41,839 bases of DNA. Origin: Circinella minor (taxonomy: Eukaryota > Mucoromycota > Mucoromycetes > Mucorales > Lichtheimiaceae). Positions within the stretch are counted from its first letter, which is position 1. Every line of letters begins with the position of its first letter. The position numbers and the translations under genes were made by a program. This document shows, piece after piece, positions 12,304 to 22,450 of this stretch. The notes beneath the pieces were generated by a model. The model worked only from the letters and a program-made list of their open reading frames with translations, did no database searches and was not told where the DNA came from. The stretch spans positions 1 to 41,839 of the forward strand of contig JAEPRB010000309.1 of assembly GCA_016758965.1 (NCBI GenBank), written 5' to 3'.

Positions 12304-12543
12304 ATGTTTTCATTTACACGATCCAAGAACAAGAAAGTTAAGAGTGAAATTAATAACTCTTCACCAAAGAAAATAACCAAACGTCGTGAACAAAATAAAA
12401 ATAGACCTATTGCATCTTCTAAATTTCTCAAAGATCCAATGAGAAATAGTAATATTCCTGATGTTTTGGGTCAATTTATTGATCCAATGGGTGGTCGAGC
12501 AACTTATACTCAAGGCATTGATCCAACTAATACGGGTGCTTAA
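12304..12543 (+). CDS. Small basic hypothetical protein, 79 aa
   Basis: A 79-codon frame closed by three consecutive stop codons (TAA TAA TAA). The N-terminal half is very basic (RSKNKKVK, SPKKITKRREQNKNR), like a nuclear-localisation or nucleic-acid-binding tail. The C-terminal half is not low-complexity and has the ordered-looking stretch IPDVLGQFIDPMGGRATYTQ. The mix of residues and lack of homopolymer origin set it apart from nearby noise frames. I do not recognise a family. It could be a complete small protein; no splice donor is evident inside it. Confidence 0.55.
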   Translation: MFSFTRSKNKKVKSEINNSSPKKITKRREQNKNRPIASSKFLKDPMRNSNIPDVLGQFIDPMGGRATYTQGIDPTNTGA

Positions 12544-12952
12544 TAATAATAAACAAAGACTCGTATACTCTTATTATACCCCTTCTTTTTTTTTCTAATC
12601 GCACGTACAGGAAAGAAAAGAAAAATAATCCCTACCCCCCTCCTCTTTTCAATCATCATTTCATTCTCATTATAAAATATTCTTAATCATTTAAAAGCAT
12701 ATCATGATCATTAATTAGAGAAAACAAAATATCATATTTTTTTTTACCCTTATCATTTTACCATATTATTTATTATTATTTGTATTTTATCAACTATTAT
12801 ATTTACTCTCATCCTTATCATATTTGTCATCCTTATCATTATCGTGTAATGTATATTTTATTTTATTTTATTTTAATAAAAAGCGCATTATTAGTGTATT
12901 ATTATTTTTATGTTTTAAACGAAATAAAAAAAAAAAAGTTGTCCATTTTTAA
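12544..12952. other. 3' flank of the small gene
   Basis: AT-rich, with poly-T and A runs and TATTTTATTTTATTT tracts. The open frame 12780-13037 is largely Y/I/F noise. No element recognised. Confidence 0.4.
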
Positions 12953-13308
12953 ACAAATTGTCTTTTCCAAGTTAAAAAACGCGTTATTTATTACCATATT
13001 TGGGGCTGTGATTCTAGTCCCTTATTTAGTAGTTTAATTAATAAAGCCAATCGTAAAATAACTTGGGATCAACGATATTTATATGTAATCCTTTCAAATA
13101 ATAATACTCCGATCAAAAGCAGTATAAAACCGATTCAAGAATTTATTAATGAAAAAAACTTCTACCAACCAAGTTCACATCAAATTCATAGAATAGAAAA
13201 ATGATAATTAAGTAGTTGTAAATCGAAATGTAATTGTAAAGAAGGGTTTATTCAGACAGATTTTTCCCATCTTCTCATAAAACATACATCAATTATCAAC
13301 TGATTTCT
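12953..13308 (+). pseudogene. Decayed 3' coding fragment, unrecognised
   Basis: A frame without its own ATG reads as convincing protein from about 12973 to the stop at 13202: HIWGCDSSPLFSSLINKANR, then ITWDQRYLYVILSNN, then FINEKNFYQPSSHQIHRIEK. After a tandem TGA TAA the same frame goes on to a Cys-rich stretch (SSCKSKCNCKEGF) as far as a TGA near 13300. An acceptor-like TTTCCAAG lies at 12965-12972, so this may be the last exon of a gene whose 5' part is lost. The in-frame stops ahead of a still protein-like stretch argue for a pseudogene. I cannot name the family. Confidence 0.45.
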
Positions 13309-13812
13309 ATTGTTTCTTTTGTCTACTTTATATTCTTTACGTACCTATCTTCTAAATCATTCAAATCCTATATTTACCCACCACTAACTGCCTTCCACGC
13401 ATCTCTTTTTTTCTCGAAAATATTTATCGTTGTCTTCTCTAATTTTATAATCTGTTTCCTTAATCTCAAAAAAAAAAAAAAGCCGTGCTTACTGTCGTTA
13501 AGAGCTTTTACAGTACCTTTTATATGCTGTAGATGATTAATTAATTTTGACCATGACATGGTGCTGAGATTTAAACAGGTACGTACGTAGCATAAAGCAT
13601 AAGTGAGAAGAAAGTTCTTTCTCTTCTCATTTATACATTAACTCAGTAGACATATCTTTTCTAATTTTGGACCCTTTTTCTCTACAACGGGTGAGTCTTT
13701 TTCTACTCTCCAATACAATAAAATATACAAAGAAAAAAATTTTAATGGACCAAAAGGATTATTTAATGTGGGGAGTTCATGATTACGTGTGGAGATGAAA
13801 ATTCTACTACTG
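13309..13812. other. No confident feature
   Basis: The minus-strand frame at 13559-13374 contains MSWSKLINHLQHIKGTVKAL before a poly-A-generated FFFF run. It might be another coding scrap. Otherwise AT-rich with a TACGTACGTA palindrome near 13579. Confidence 0.3.
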
Positions 13813-14347
13813 ATGTTAGTGATTCCAAAAACATTGTCGACAACCGAACCATTAATAATAAATATATTATTAGTAAAACTACTACTGTCATTGAATCCAG
13901 TGCTATGAAATCGATCTTATATGAAGTGATAAGTACGTCTCCAAAAGTGTTAATTGTAGTTGTACGTAACATAATTTAGTAGTGTTAACAGATCCAAATT
14001 TTATTATAGTACTTCAAATATTTACAGATAGCAGCAGCAATAATAATCTGCTTAAAACCATCCATAAAAAAAATTAAGGACATATGTCGTATGTGGCAGC
14101 GTTGAATGTAAAGAGAACAACAAGAAAGCAAAGTGCAATTAATGTCTGTGGCGAAATCGATTGTAGAAACAAAATGACAGCAAAATGGTCCCCGAACATA
14201 TCCAGTACGTATGACAAATAGCTAGCTATTATCATTCAAAAGTTATAAGTGCCAACCCATATATAAAATATAATTGTCATTTTACAACAGAATAATCTCC
14301 CTTTCGCTTCGCTACTAGGGGCATTTCCTAATTGAGAACAATTAATT
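13813..14347 (+). repeat. Dispersed repeat family, copy A
   Basis: This segment aligns, by eye, along its whole length to the reverse complement of 41291-41839 (copy B). The 5' part reads in one frame in both copies (SKNIVDNR here, TKNIVNNR there; later VIESSAM/AIESSAM and YEVISTS/FEVISTS), with an in-frame 3-bp indel, so it was probably coding. The 3' part is noncoding and ends in a block of about 55 bp (about 14291-14347) that is almost identical between copies and includes CGCTTCGCTACTAGGG. Weak similarity carries on past the block (ATCCGAGCC here, ATCCGGGCC in B; then QDELKALLG/NSDELAL), so the copies may be paralogous (pseudo)genes rather than a bounded transposon. I saw no terminal repeats or target duplications. 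Confidence 0.75.
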
Positions 14348-14900
14348 CACTTGGTATCCGAGCCGAAATTTTTAAAAAAGAAAGGGCTGAAAAAGGCATC
14401 AAGATGAATTGAAAGCTCTGCTTGGAGGAAGGAAAAAAAAAAAATTGGTTGGAAGTATAAAAATGGAGAAAATCTTAGAGATCAATTCTCTAAATATAGA
14501 AAAAAAAATATGTCATAACTCTCGTTTTTCTTATTTCACAAAACTATTATTTCTTATTTGTTTAATAAAGGAAAAAACTGTAAATATATAATATCATTAT
14601 GTGTCTGTTATACATCAATGAATCTGTGTACCGTAATTAGCAATAATTTTTTCTTTTTTTTTTTTTGTGTTAATAACTTTAATGTATAAATTTAAACGAG
14701 ATATACATGAAAATAAGATGTTTATATTCACGAGAGCTATACTTATCCATTGATAAAAACCGTCGGAAAAAAAGATATTGTTAAGATGCAAAAAGAAGCA
14801 GGTTACACCTTTTGGTGCTAGGAACCATTCATCTCATATTATTATAAATTTATACCATAAACACTTTATATCAAGACAAAAAAATTCAAATGATTTTATT

Positions 14901-14936
<36 letters not shown>

Positions 14937-15613
14937 CTGATAACGAATTATTTATAACTATAATGTAGAATAGCATATTTAAAAATAGGAGCTGGTAAAT
15001 GACATCTACTATATTTTTATATATAATCTCAACTGCTCTTACATACAACATTAAAAATTATTATTTCAGTATTCGAATCGTTTGCTAACTCAATGAGTCT
15101 TGACCTCACCTTCTAAAAAATATCCCTTCGCATGTTTATGTACAAGTGTTAGACATTTAGCAAAACTGATGATACCCATATAATATTCCAAAGTATCCCG
15201 TTTACTATACGTAATCAATAACGATTCTAACCTTTTTATATGAATTTTCAAATATTCCATTTCTACTACTAAGCTCACTATCGTAACAGGTCATTGGAAA
15301 TACAATTATTGTTCCGAATGTTTTTGATCCTTGTTATAGCTGTACGTATGATGAGACTTATATAGCAATTTTTATATAAACAAATAGTTTTAGCATTTAA
15401 TAATCATTTTTTAAGTTTCACTTAATAATACTTGTTACAACCTAGCACTCCAAAGTGTAAATGTTCCAATATAAAATCAATTTATTATACCCATAACAGA
15501 ACAATTACGTTTATAAGACATCAACGTATATAAGTTACTATTACATCCAAATCGTTTTGTTTCCTCGCTCTTCATTTTAGGATGCAATTATCCATAATTC
15601 TCTCTTTTCTTTT
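14348..15613. other. Gene-poor stretch
   Basis: About 14360-14600 (plus) may be the eroded continuation of copy A. 14903-14936 is a (CA)n(TA)n microsatellite. The minus-strand frame 15278-15090 (MSLVVEMEYLKIHIKRLESL, then HAKGYFLEGE) has protein-like composition but no recognised domain or splice context, and I leave it uncalled. The remainder has no coding character. Confidence 0.4.
14903..14936. repeat. (CA)n(TA)n compound microsatellite
   Basis: About nine to ten CA dinucleotides are followed directly by about eight TA dinucleotides. Confidence 0.9.
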
Positions 15614-17197
15614 TTACATTTCAATAACAACCTTACCCATTTGTTGTCCATTTCTATCATAGTAAATGAAATATATTCAGTCAGTTCTGTCCTTTATTTA
15701 TGTAAATCTCACGTATCATTATAAACAACATATAAAGTAAAAGCCAACTTACTGTAAAATTGAAATACACTTGTCAAGGTTTGTTTGTGTTAATCCCTTA
15801 AAGCTATGGGAAACAACAGGTTTCACCTTATGCTGATCAACAAATTCAAGCATTTGAGCAAATTCAGCCCTTGATCCCATAGCAGTACCCTTTAATTCAC
15901 AGTTTCGAGCCCATAAGTTACGATCAAAGATAACACCATTAGGTGATGCGGTATCACCATAAGTGGTAATAATACCACCCTGAGCCATGACTTCTGGTAA
16001 TTTAGCAAATAAGTCACCTCCTGATCCGTCAACAACAGCATTGATTAATCTACCATTCAATTGATCCTTCAAGTCTTCAATTGCATTGGCTAAATAAACA
16101 TACATATCAAAGAAATCGTTATTAGTATTTACAAGAAATATATATAGATATACAAGAAACTTGACATTTTTTATTCTACAAAATTTACAAATGCTGAATA
16201 TATAAATAATTAAAATAACTTACGATCTTTATAGTTGATACCTCCTTCAGCACCTAATTTCTTAGCAGCTTCAATTTTTTCTGGACTAGATGAAGTGACA
16301 AAGACATTGGCACCAGCAGCAAGAGCGAATTGAAGAGCGAATAAGGCAACACCGCCACCAATACCAGTTACCAAGACATTGTAACCTTTTTGAACTTGAC
16401 ATTTTGTGAACAAAGCTCTTTTTATTGAAGATATTAGTATAATAGACAAAATTTTTTTTATCATTATTTTATCCAAGTTTTCATGTATATTACCTGTAAG
16501 CGGTTAATCCAGCAAGTGGGAGAGCAGCAGCTTGGGCAGTAGATAAATGTGCAGGGCAAGGGAATACCTCCTTACTATCAATATTAATAGTTTCAGCAAA
16601 AGTACCTGAATTTTAGATAGGTACATATAACAATATTATTATTAAATTTAAGCAACATAAACTTCATTAATAGGATTTACATTAAATATTTTTTTTATTG
16701 TTTACTAACCTGGCGATGGTAATAAACCAAGAATTCGGAAGGCACCTTCAGGACCAGCGGGGTTAGAATCCCAGTTGACACTGGGGCAAAGTAAAACACG
16801 TTCACCTTCTTCAACGGAAGCCGTGCCTTTACTTTCAACAATACCGACAGCGTCAGCACCAATAACAGAATTTACAACAACACCTGGGTAAAGATCCTTT
16901 AAAATCCAAATATCACTTTTTATTTTTTTTCAAATATATATATAGATAAAAAAAAAAAAAAAAAAGTAAGCATACACAGATATATGACGATTTTGTTGTT
17001 GTTTGGTATTATTTTTTATTTGTATTACATATTTATAAAGAAATAATTCATTACCGATGATTGAAAGCTGCTCCTTGAACCTTAACAACAGTTTGATTTT
17101 CTAATGCTTTGGCAGGATGAAATTTTCTTACTTCCAAACCATATTTAAAAGGTGTATCTGGTGTAGGTGTATTAGTAATAAGAGCTGCTGAAACCAT
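15614..17197 (-). CDS. MDR-superfamily zinc-type alcohol dehydrogenase-like / quinone oxidoreductase, 6 exons, 343 aa
   Basis: Exons: 17197-17055, 16915-16710, 16605-16494, 16417-16224, 16089-15753, 15653-15614. Phases agree throughout and the model ends in GQQMGKVVIEM. The N-terminal GroES-like domain has GAAFNHRDIWILKDLYPG and IGADAVGIVESKG; the GHE zinc motif of classical alcohol dehydrogenases is replaced by GAD, and no catalytic-zinc Cys/His set is visible. The Rossmann motif is GIGGGVALFALQFA (G172-G176), then FVTSSSPEKIEAAKKLGA with NADP-type features, and VVDGSGGDLFAKL. The family reduces quinones or enals with NAD(P)H in the cytosol and is typically 330-345 aa, so the length fits. 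The start is the first ATG, and residue 2 onward (VSAALITNTP) reads like the family start. The last exon is only 40 nt but is supported by the conserved GKVVIEM end. Confidence 0.93.
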
Positions 17198-17227
17198 TTG
17201 TTAAAGATGTGAGAAAAGTGAAGAAGA

Positions 17228-17258
<31 letters not shown>

Positions 17259-19137
17259 AGAAAAATAAACTAGAGGGATGGTCGGGGTGTGCGGAAAGGG
17301 TAACAAGACGGAATCGAATTTATTATATGTATGCCCGACAACACATATACGTAACCCGCACTTGTAAAAAAAAAAAAAAAAAGGGAAAAAACCCCAGCAA
17401 CAACTTTCATAGTAACAGCATGCGTGAAACATTAAATTGAATGGGGCTAAACGCTTAAATGCTTTCTTTTTTTGGCTACTATATGATAATAGTTGAAATG
17501 TTTTTATTACTATCATAAAAGACATAAAGTTACTTCGTTAGTTCTAACTTGCATAATTGTTGACGTTATGATTGCTCGTGTAACAACACATAAATATTTA
17601 CATGTACACATTGGAGTCTTCGAATGCATGTTTGTTTATTCACTTTTTAAAAACATTTCTATTATATAATAATGGTAAGTCATTTTTTTTTCTGTTAATG
17701 CTCTACTTATTGACTATATAAAAAGATAATCGTTATGAGAAACTCTTTACTTGTACTAGTAATATGGTAGGAAACTGTAAGGTATATAATAATTGTTGGA
17801 AAGAAGGGGGATAACGTGTTGTGTCTAAATATAGAGGAAAACATTCTGTATTCCGATATGTCCTGCCCTGAAGTTTACTGTAGCCCTTATCCCCAATTTT
17901 TTTTATAACAGATAAGTTTTCCAGTATGGGATCAAAATATAAAAAAAAAGTTCGAGGGGGGGGAGGCGTATTATTATATAAAGCTATACCAAGAAACGAG
18001 AATCTGGATAATGTTTTTTTTTATAATTTTATTTTATATCTATAGATTTAATAGAGTGGCAAATTTTGACTTAGTGAATATGATATTAGTGTTACGTTTT
18101 GAAGCTATATGATGTAGTAGATAATGACGGTAATCATATTATGATATGTATTTAAAAAAGTTGAGCATATAAAAGAATCACTTTATAATTACTTAAAAAA
18201 AACAGTGTACGTAGAACAAAACAAAATTGAAACATTAAAATCTTTTTTTTTTTTATTTTCATCAATATAAAAAGAAGGAATAACAGGATAACAATTTTTT
18301 AGATCAATCTTTTAAAGCGAGTACTACATCTCATTGAATGGTCCGTACCGCTTTTTGGAATGGTATTATTTTAGCTCTATCACTAACAAGAACCATGGAG
18401 ATTAATAAAAAAGATATCACGTACAATCTATCCATATTAATACAACCAGTAGTAAATGGTGTTTTGGATGATATCATGTTGCGTTATGAGTATACTATAC
18501 AGCTTATGTGAGCTTAACCACTGTAAATCATGTATAAATTATGAGAAAACGAATATTTCCATCATTTCTATTATTATTTACTTGCAGGTATAGCTTGTCG
18601 CTAAAATGACTCTTTTTTTTTTGTTTCGAGCTATTTTGAGCCATGAAGTACGTAAACTAGTGATACGATATGTTCTTATCGTTCTAAAATGAATAAAAGT
18701 GATATAATTCCGAATATATGATTTCAAGAAAAAAAAAAGGAATTTATACTGTGTAATGAATAACTTAAGAGAAAAAATAAAAAAAAATAAAGAGAATTAG
18801 TAAGTATTCATAAGAAAGAATAGAGAAGACATAAAAGAGAATCAATTAAAAAAAATAGCTAAAGATCTATTTACGTAAAGAAGAGAAGATATCTTATTTA
18901 TACTTATTACTATTTATCTATGTATCCCAATTAATATCTATGTATAACCCGTGTATTTTCGTAATTTGTTATATGTGATGTATATGACAATATTGGTTGT
19001 TATCCATTGATTCATAAAAAGATTGTCGTGGTACAATAGGAAAGGGTAAAATATTGGACTCTATTTTCTTATTCTACTGTTACAATCGGTTCATCCTTTG
19101 GAATAATCACCTCGAGAATTCCATCACCATAAAAAAA
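17198..19137. other. Gene-poor stretch
   Basis: A (GA)n tract (17231-17263) lies in the presumed 5' region of the oxidoreductase gene. At 18350-18510 (plus) a short frame reads IILALSLTRTMEINKKDI then NLSILIQPVVNGVLDDIM up to a TGA. It looks like a coding scrap, but nothing extends it. The remainder is AT-rich noise. Confidence 0.4.
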
Positions 19138-19400
19138 AATCCTGTGAAATCCTGTGAAATCCTGTAAAAATCCTGTGCGCTATTCTTAATTTGGAAATAG
19201 ACCGAAAAAATCTTGTAAAATCCCGTGAAATTCTGTGGACCAAAAATAATATGATATCGGTGTTGTAAACACTCTAAAATCCTGTGAAATCCTGTGAAAT
19301 CATGTAAAAATCCTGCGGACTGTACCTATTTGAGAATCAGGTAAAATATGCGCAAAAAAATATAAATACTGTAACATTCTGTAAAGTCATGTAAAATCAT
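19138..19400. repeat. Degenerate decamer minisatellite (CCTGTGAAAT) with about 70-bp higher-order spacing
   Basis: Decamers close to CCTGTGAAAT occur three to four in a row in clusters starting near 19140, 19211 and 19280, with a more eroded cluster near 19367. The clusters at 19140 and 19280 agree over about 40 bp apart from three or four changes. The about 25-30 bp spacers between clusters differ. This is a decayed higher-order tandem repeat with no coding potential. Confidence 0.8.
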
Positions 19401-19964
19401 ATATGGTTTACTTGTAACATATTTATTTAAAAATAATGGTTCAATTGACATTTGTACGTATCGAGAAAATTGTTATAGTATGTAAGCGTAAAAGGATATA
19501 CCAACCAAAAGTAATTATGGCGAATGTAGAAGGATAAATTGTTATAAAAATATATTGAGCTCTAAAAAAAATATAGAAAACACTGTTTGAAACTATAATG
19601 TTAATTGAGTTATTGAACGTGTGTTTAAACTTATGAAAGATGTATGATAAAATAGCTATTGTTAAATTTATGCTTTTAAGCGTTGAAGGAAGTGAAAAAT
19701 ATAAAAACGTGGAAGAAAAAGAGAAAGATATTTGGAGAGATATATAGATGTAAAAAGAAGAGATATGAAAATGATAATAAAAAAAGAAACTGTATGGATC
19801 AATAAAATGAATATTAGTAAAATAATAATTTGATAGTAGGACTTTCAGTGGTTTTGTCTTGTTTGTTTTCTTTACAGTAAACCAACATCATGAATGTCGG
19901 TCTTTGCCTGTTTAAGGTCGATAGCCTTGTCAATCTTCACTGATATTCAGAAAGTTGTAAATGA
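19401..19964. other. No feature recognised
   Basis: AT-rich sequence between the minisatellite and the decayed gene. A CTTTACAG acceptor-like site at about 19870-19877 stands alone. Confidence 0.4.
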
Positions 19965-22450
19965 TTATTTGTGTACCACTGAGTAATCAAGAGTGCTGCT
20001 TTCCGTCTTGTGAGTTCCCAATACTTTTAATATTAGGTAGAAATACTTGAACAATAATTTCTTTTCGTTAGAGACCAGGAATATCGAATCGTAATATGAC
20101 TGATTTTTTATTTTCCAAGATATCATAAGATGGTTCATAATATATGTTCTAATTCGGCCTGATTGTTGTCTATCAAACATTGGGTACTAATATATGTTTC
20201 CAATATCTCTGTAGTCATAATGATATCCTCTTCGTTATCTCCAAGTGGCACCTTTTCGACAGCATCCCAGTAGCGTTCAATATTGATAGCACATTCCTTT
20301 TCCGATTCGATCTCCAACTCTACTTGTAGTTTTTCAATGAACTTTTCGTCTCTGTACATTAGACGCCCACATTGAATATATATCTATATATTGTTCTTTA
20401 CATTGTACTCTTGCCTTCCCTGTTACGCACACAGCCCGCTACTGCCTGTGGTACGCAGAGCTTCTAATAAATGTTTATTACTGAGGCTACTCACCTTCAT
20501 AAAAAAAAATGAACTTTTCGTCATATTCGATTGCGTCATTCTAATCATCTAGCGGTATTATTGGTGATTGGTATCCTTCGTCCAGTGAAACTAATGTCTG
20601 TTCGTTTGCTAAAACGTCGATAAGATTATAATTATATATAATATGCCGCTTCTTTGGGTGTATTATGTGTTCTAATCGAGCTTTCCAAGGTAGAAGAAAG
20701 CGTTGTTTCTTTTTTTCTGGTGTATGGAAGAGAAATATGTAGTGTACGCGATGTGAATAGTCGTTTTTTGGTGACGACCGACTTTGACACTATCCAATGC
20801 TTTGGCAATCCAAAGCTTCCGTGATTGTTGTTAATGATGTCGTGGTAACTTTGGTATGAATTAGTAGTCAATATTTTTCTGGCAATCTCATTTTTTTCAG
20901 AACAAAGATAAAAGAAATCGATTTGTTATTTCTTACTTTCAATGACAGAATAATTAGAAGCATTTTGGCAATGGTATCAAAGTTATTGGATGATAATGGA
21001 ATATATGTTTTGGTGGCTTTATAGTGATAATACGTAGTGGTTATTGATCTTCTTTGTCGCTTGAATCATAAGGTGATTTCCATGCCATAATGCCGTGTAG
21101 TTGATGAATTCACTGATGAGCTCTGGGAATGGTAATTTTTTTTTAATAATATCCAGTGGTATTACTCGTCGATCTTTTTTTTTTCTATTGTTTTGCATAC
21201 AACTTTATGTGTGGTCAACAATGGATTGTCTTCGGCTGAAAATACATCAAAGCTGTTATTAGTGGTTCGTGCAATTATGTCAACTTTGACGCTTTTTTTC
21301 TTTCATCGATTGGATTAACATCATTTAAGATGATGTAGTGTTCTTTGTAGGGTAGTGATTCTGCTTTGTATCTATATATAATTGCATTATATACTCATAA
21401 TTAATAACTTGTTGATGGTCATACAGCCATAAAATACAGTTATAATTCACCATACTAAATGACGTTGTATTGTTTAATTGAAGCAAATTTGAATGATGGA
21501 ACAGCGATCCATATAATACGATCCACCACCCGTCCTCCGGATTATTTAAAATGCTGGTGGTATTTTTCCAAAATAGTGAACTATAAAAATAACGAAAAAT
21601 TTAGTTTGAATACTACTTTTCTTAGTCTATAAAAGAGACACATAAACTAATATTTTAACTTACGGTTACACATTGGGATCTCCACAGTCAAGCCCTATCT
21701 GGCGCAGTCAGTATTATATTTGGTGAAACATCTTGCTGCATGAATAATCGAACCTTCAATGTGTTGAAATGGTCTGGAGTTTTACATAGAACCAATCCCA
21801 GAATCAACAAAGTTCTCTGACTGGCTTGCTGCAGAACAGAGTCGCTTTAATAAACTCTCAAAAACATTTGAGAGTTTAAAAAGTCATCATTCCGTCGTAT
21901 TCGACCTTCTGTTTGTTATAAAGATCAATCAAGGTTTTAATGTGCATCTTTAAAGTCTCGTGGCTGTAACCGATACGAGTTATGAAAGTTGTACCGTTAG
22001 CGTTTCTTACAATTGATTGAATTCCTTTTTCGAAAAGCTCTATTACATAACGAACAATTTTCATTTCTTAAACAATGTCAGTTGGATAAATGTCTTTCTA
22101 CGCACGCATTTCTATATAAATAGTGTTGACCACTCATACTCTCAACTTCGTTATATATTTCGAAGTGTCTGAGATATTAAATAAGTTAAACGTACTTTGA
22201 ACTTCTCTTGCTTGGGAATGTAAGCATAAATGGTATTGACAGGTCTAATTCTTTTCAACAACACCACGAGTTTCGCAGTCTAATGAATCTTCAATTGCAG
22301 CATTTTCCAAATTATGAATTCGCTGTTGATCGGCATTAAACGTTTTGCGTGTAGACTCGGTGTGATTAGATTTCGAGTTTTACTTTTTACAATCTGGTCT
22401 TTAGATCGGCCACAAAATTTGAGTGACGAATCAAAAATTTCAGGTGACCT
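19965..22450 (-). pseudogene. Decayed multi-exon gene or transposable element, possibly two fused remnants
   Basis: Read on the minus strand from 22450. A 5' part has FNADQQRIHNLENAAIEDSL, then (after a frameshift) RPVNTIYAYIPKQEKFK, an ORF at 22064-21876 with GTTFITRIGYSHETLKMHIK and LIDLYNKQK, and ENFVDSGIGSM near 21810. From memory this order resembles the N-terminal half of fungal tyrosine-recombinase (Crypton-type) proteins, but the catalytic R/H/R/Y half is not visible, so this is tentative. Downstream, a strong intron (GTAAGT..TTTATAG) leads into NNPEDGWWIVLYGSLFHHSN (about 21560), then LPFPELISEFINYTALWHGN (about 21130), GSFGLPKHWIVSKSVVTKKR (about 20800) and KECAINIERYWDAVEKVPLG (about 20280). 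These I cannot place. Stops and frameshifts lie between nearly all segments. A 157-bp insertion breaks it at 20351-20507. Confidence 0.55.
20336..20522 (+). mobile_element. Poly(A)-tailed retrocopy with 15-bp target-site duplication
   Basis: The direct repeat AATGAACTTTTCGTC is present at 20336-20350 and 20508-20522. Between them are 157 bp that end in an A run (20501-20509) with AATAAA at 20466-20471, about 29 nt before the tail. A target duplication, a poly(A) tail and a correctly spaced polyadenylation signal are the marks of LINE-mediated reverse transcription of a pol II transcript. This may be the 3' end of a LINE or a 5'-truncated processed copy of an mRNA. No tRNA-like A or B box is evident, so a tRNA-derived SINE is less likely. 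Removing the insert rejoins the broken frame of the host remnant (EYDEKFI to EKLQVELEIESE). Confidence 0.82.

Noticed and set aside
20040..20135. Small heat-shock (alpha-crystallin) domain from a minus-strand peptide near 20090 (ILRFDIPGL..)
   Set aside because: Too short, with an in-frame stop inside it; resemblance is by eye only.
20351..20507. tRNA-derived SINE
   Set aside because: No convincing A or B box; AATAAA before the tail fits a pol II transcript better.
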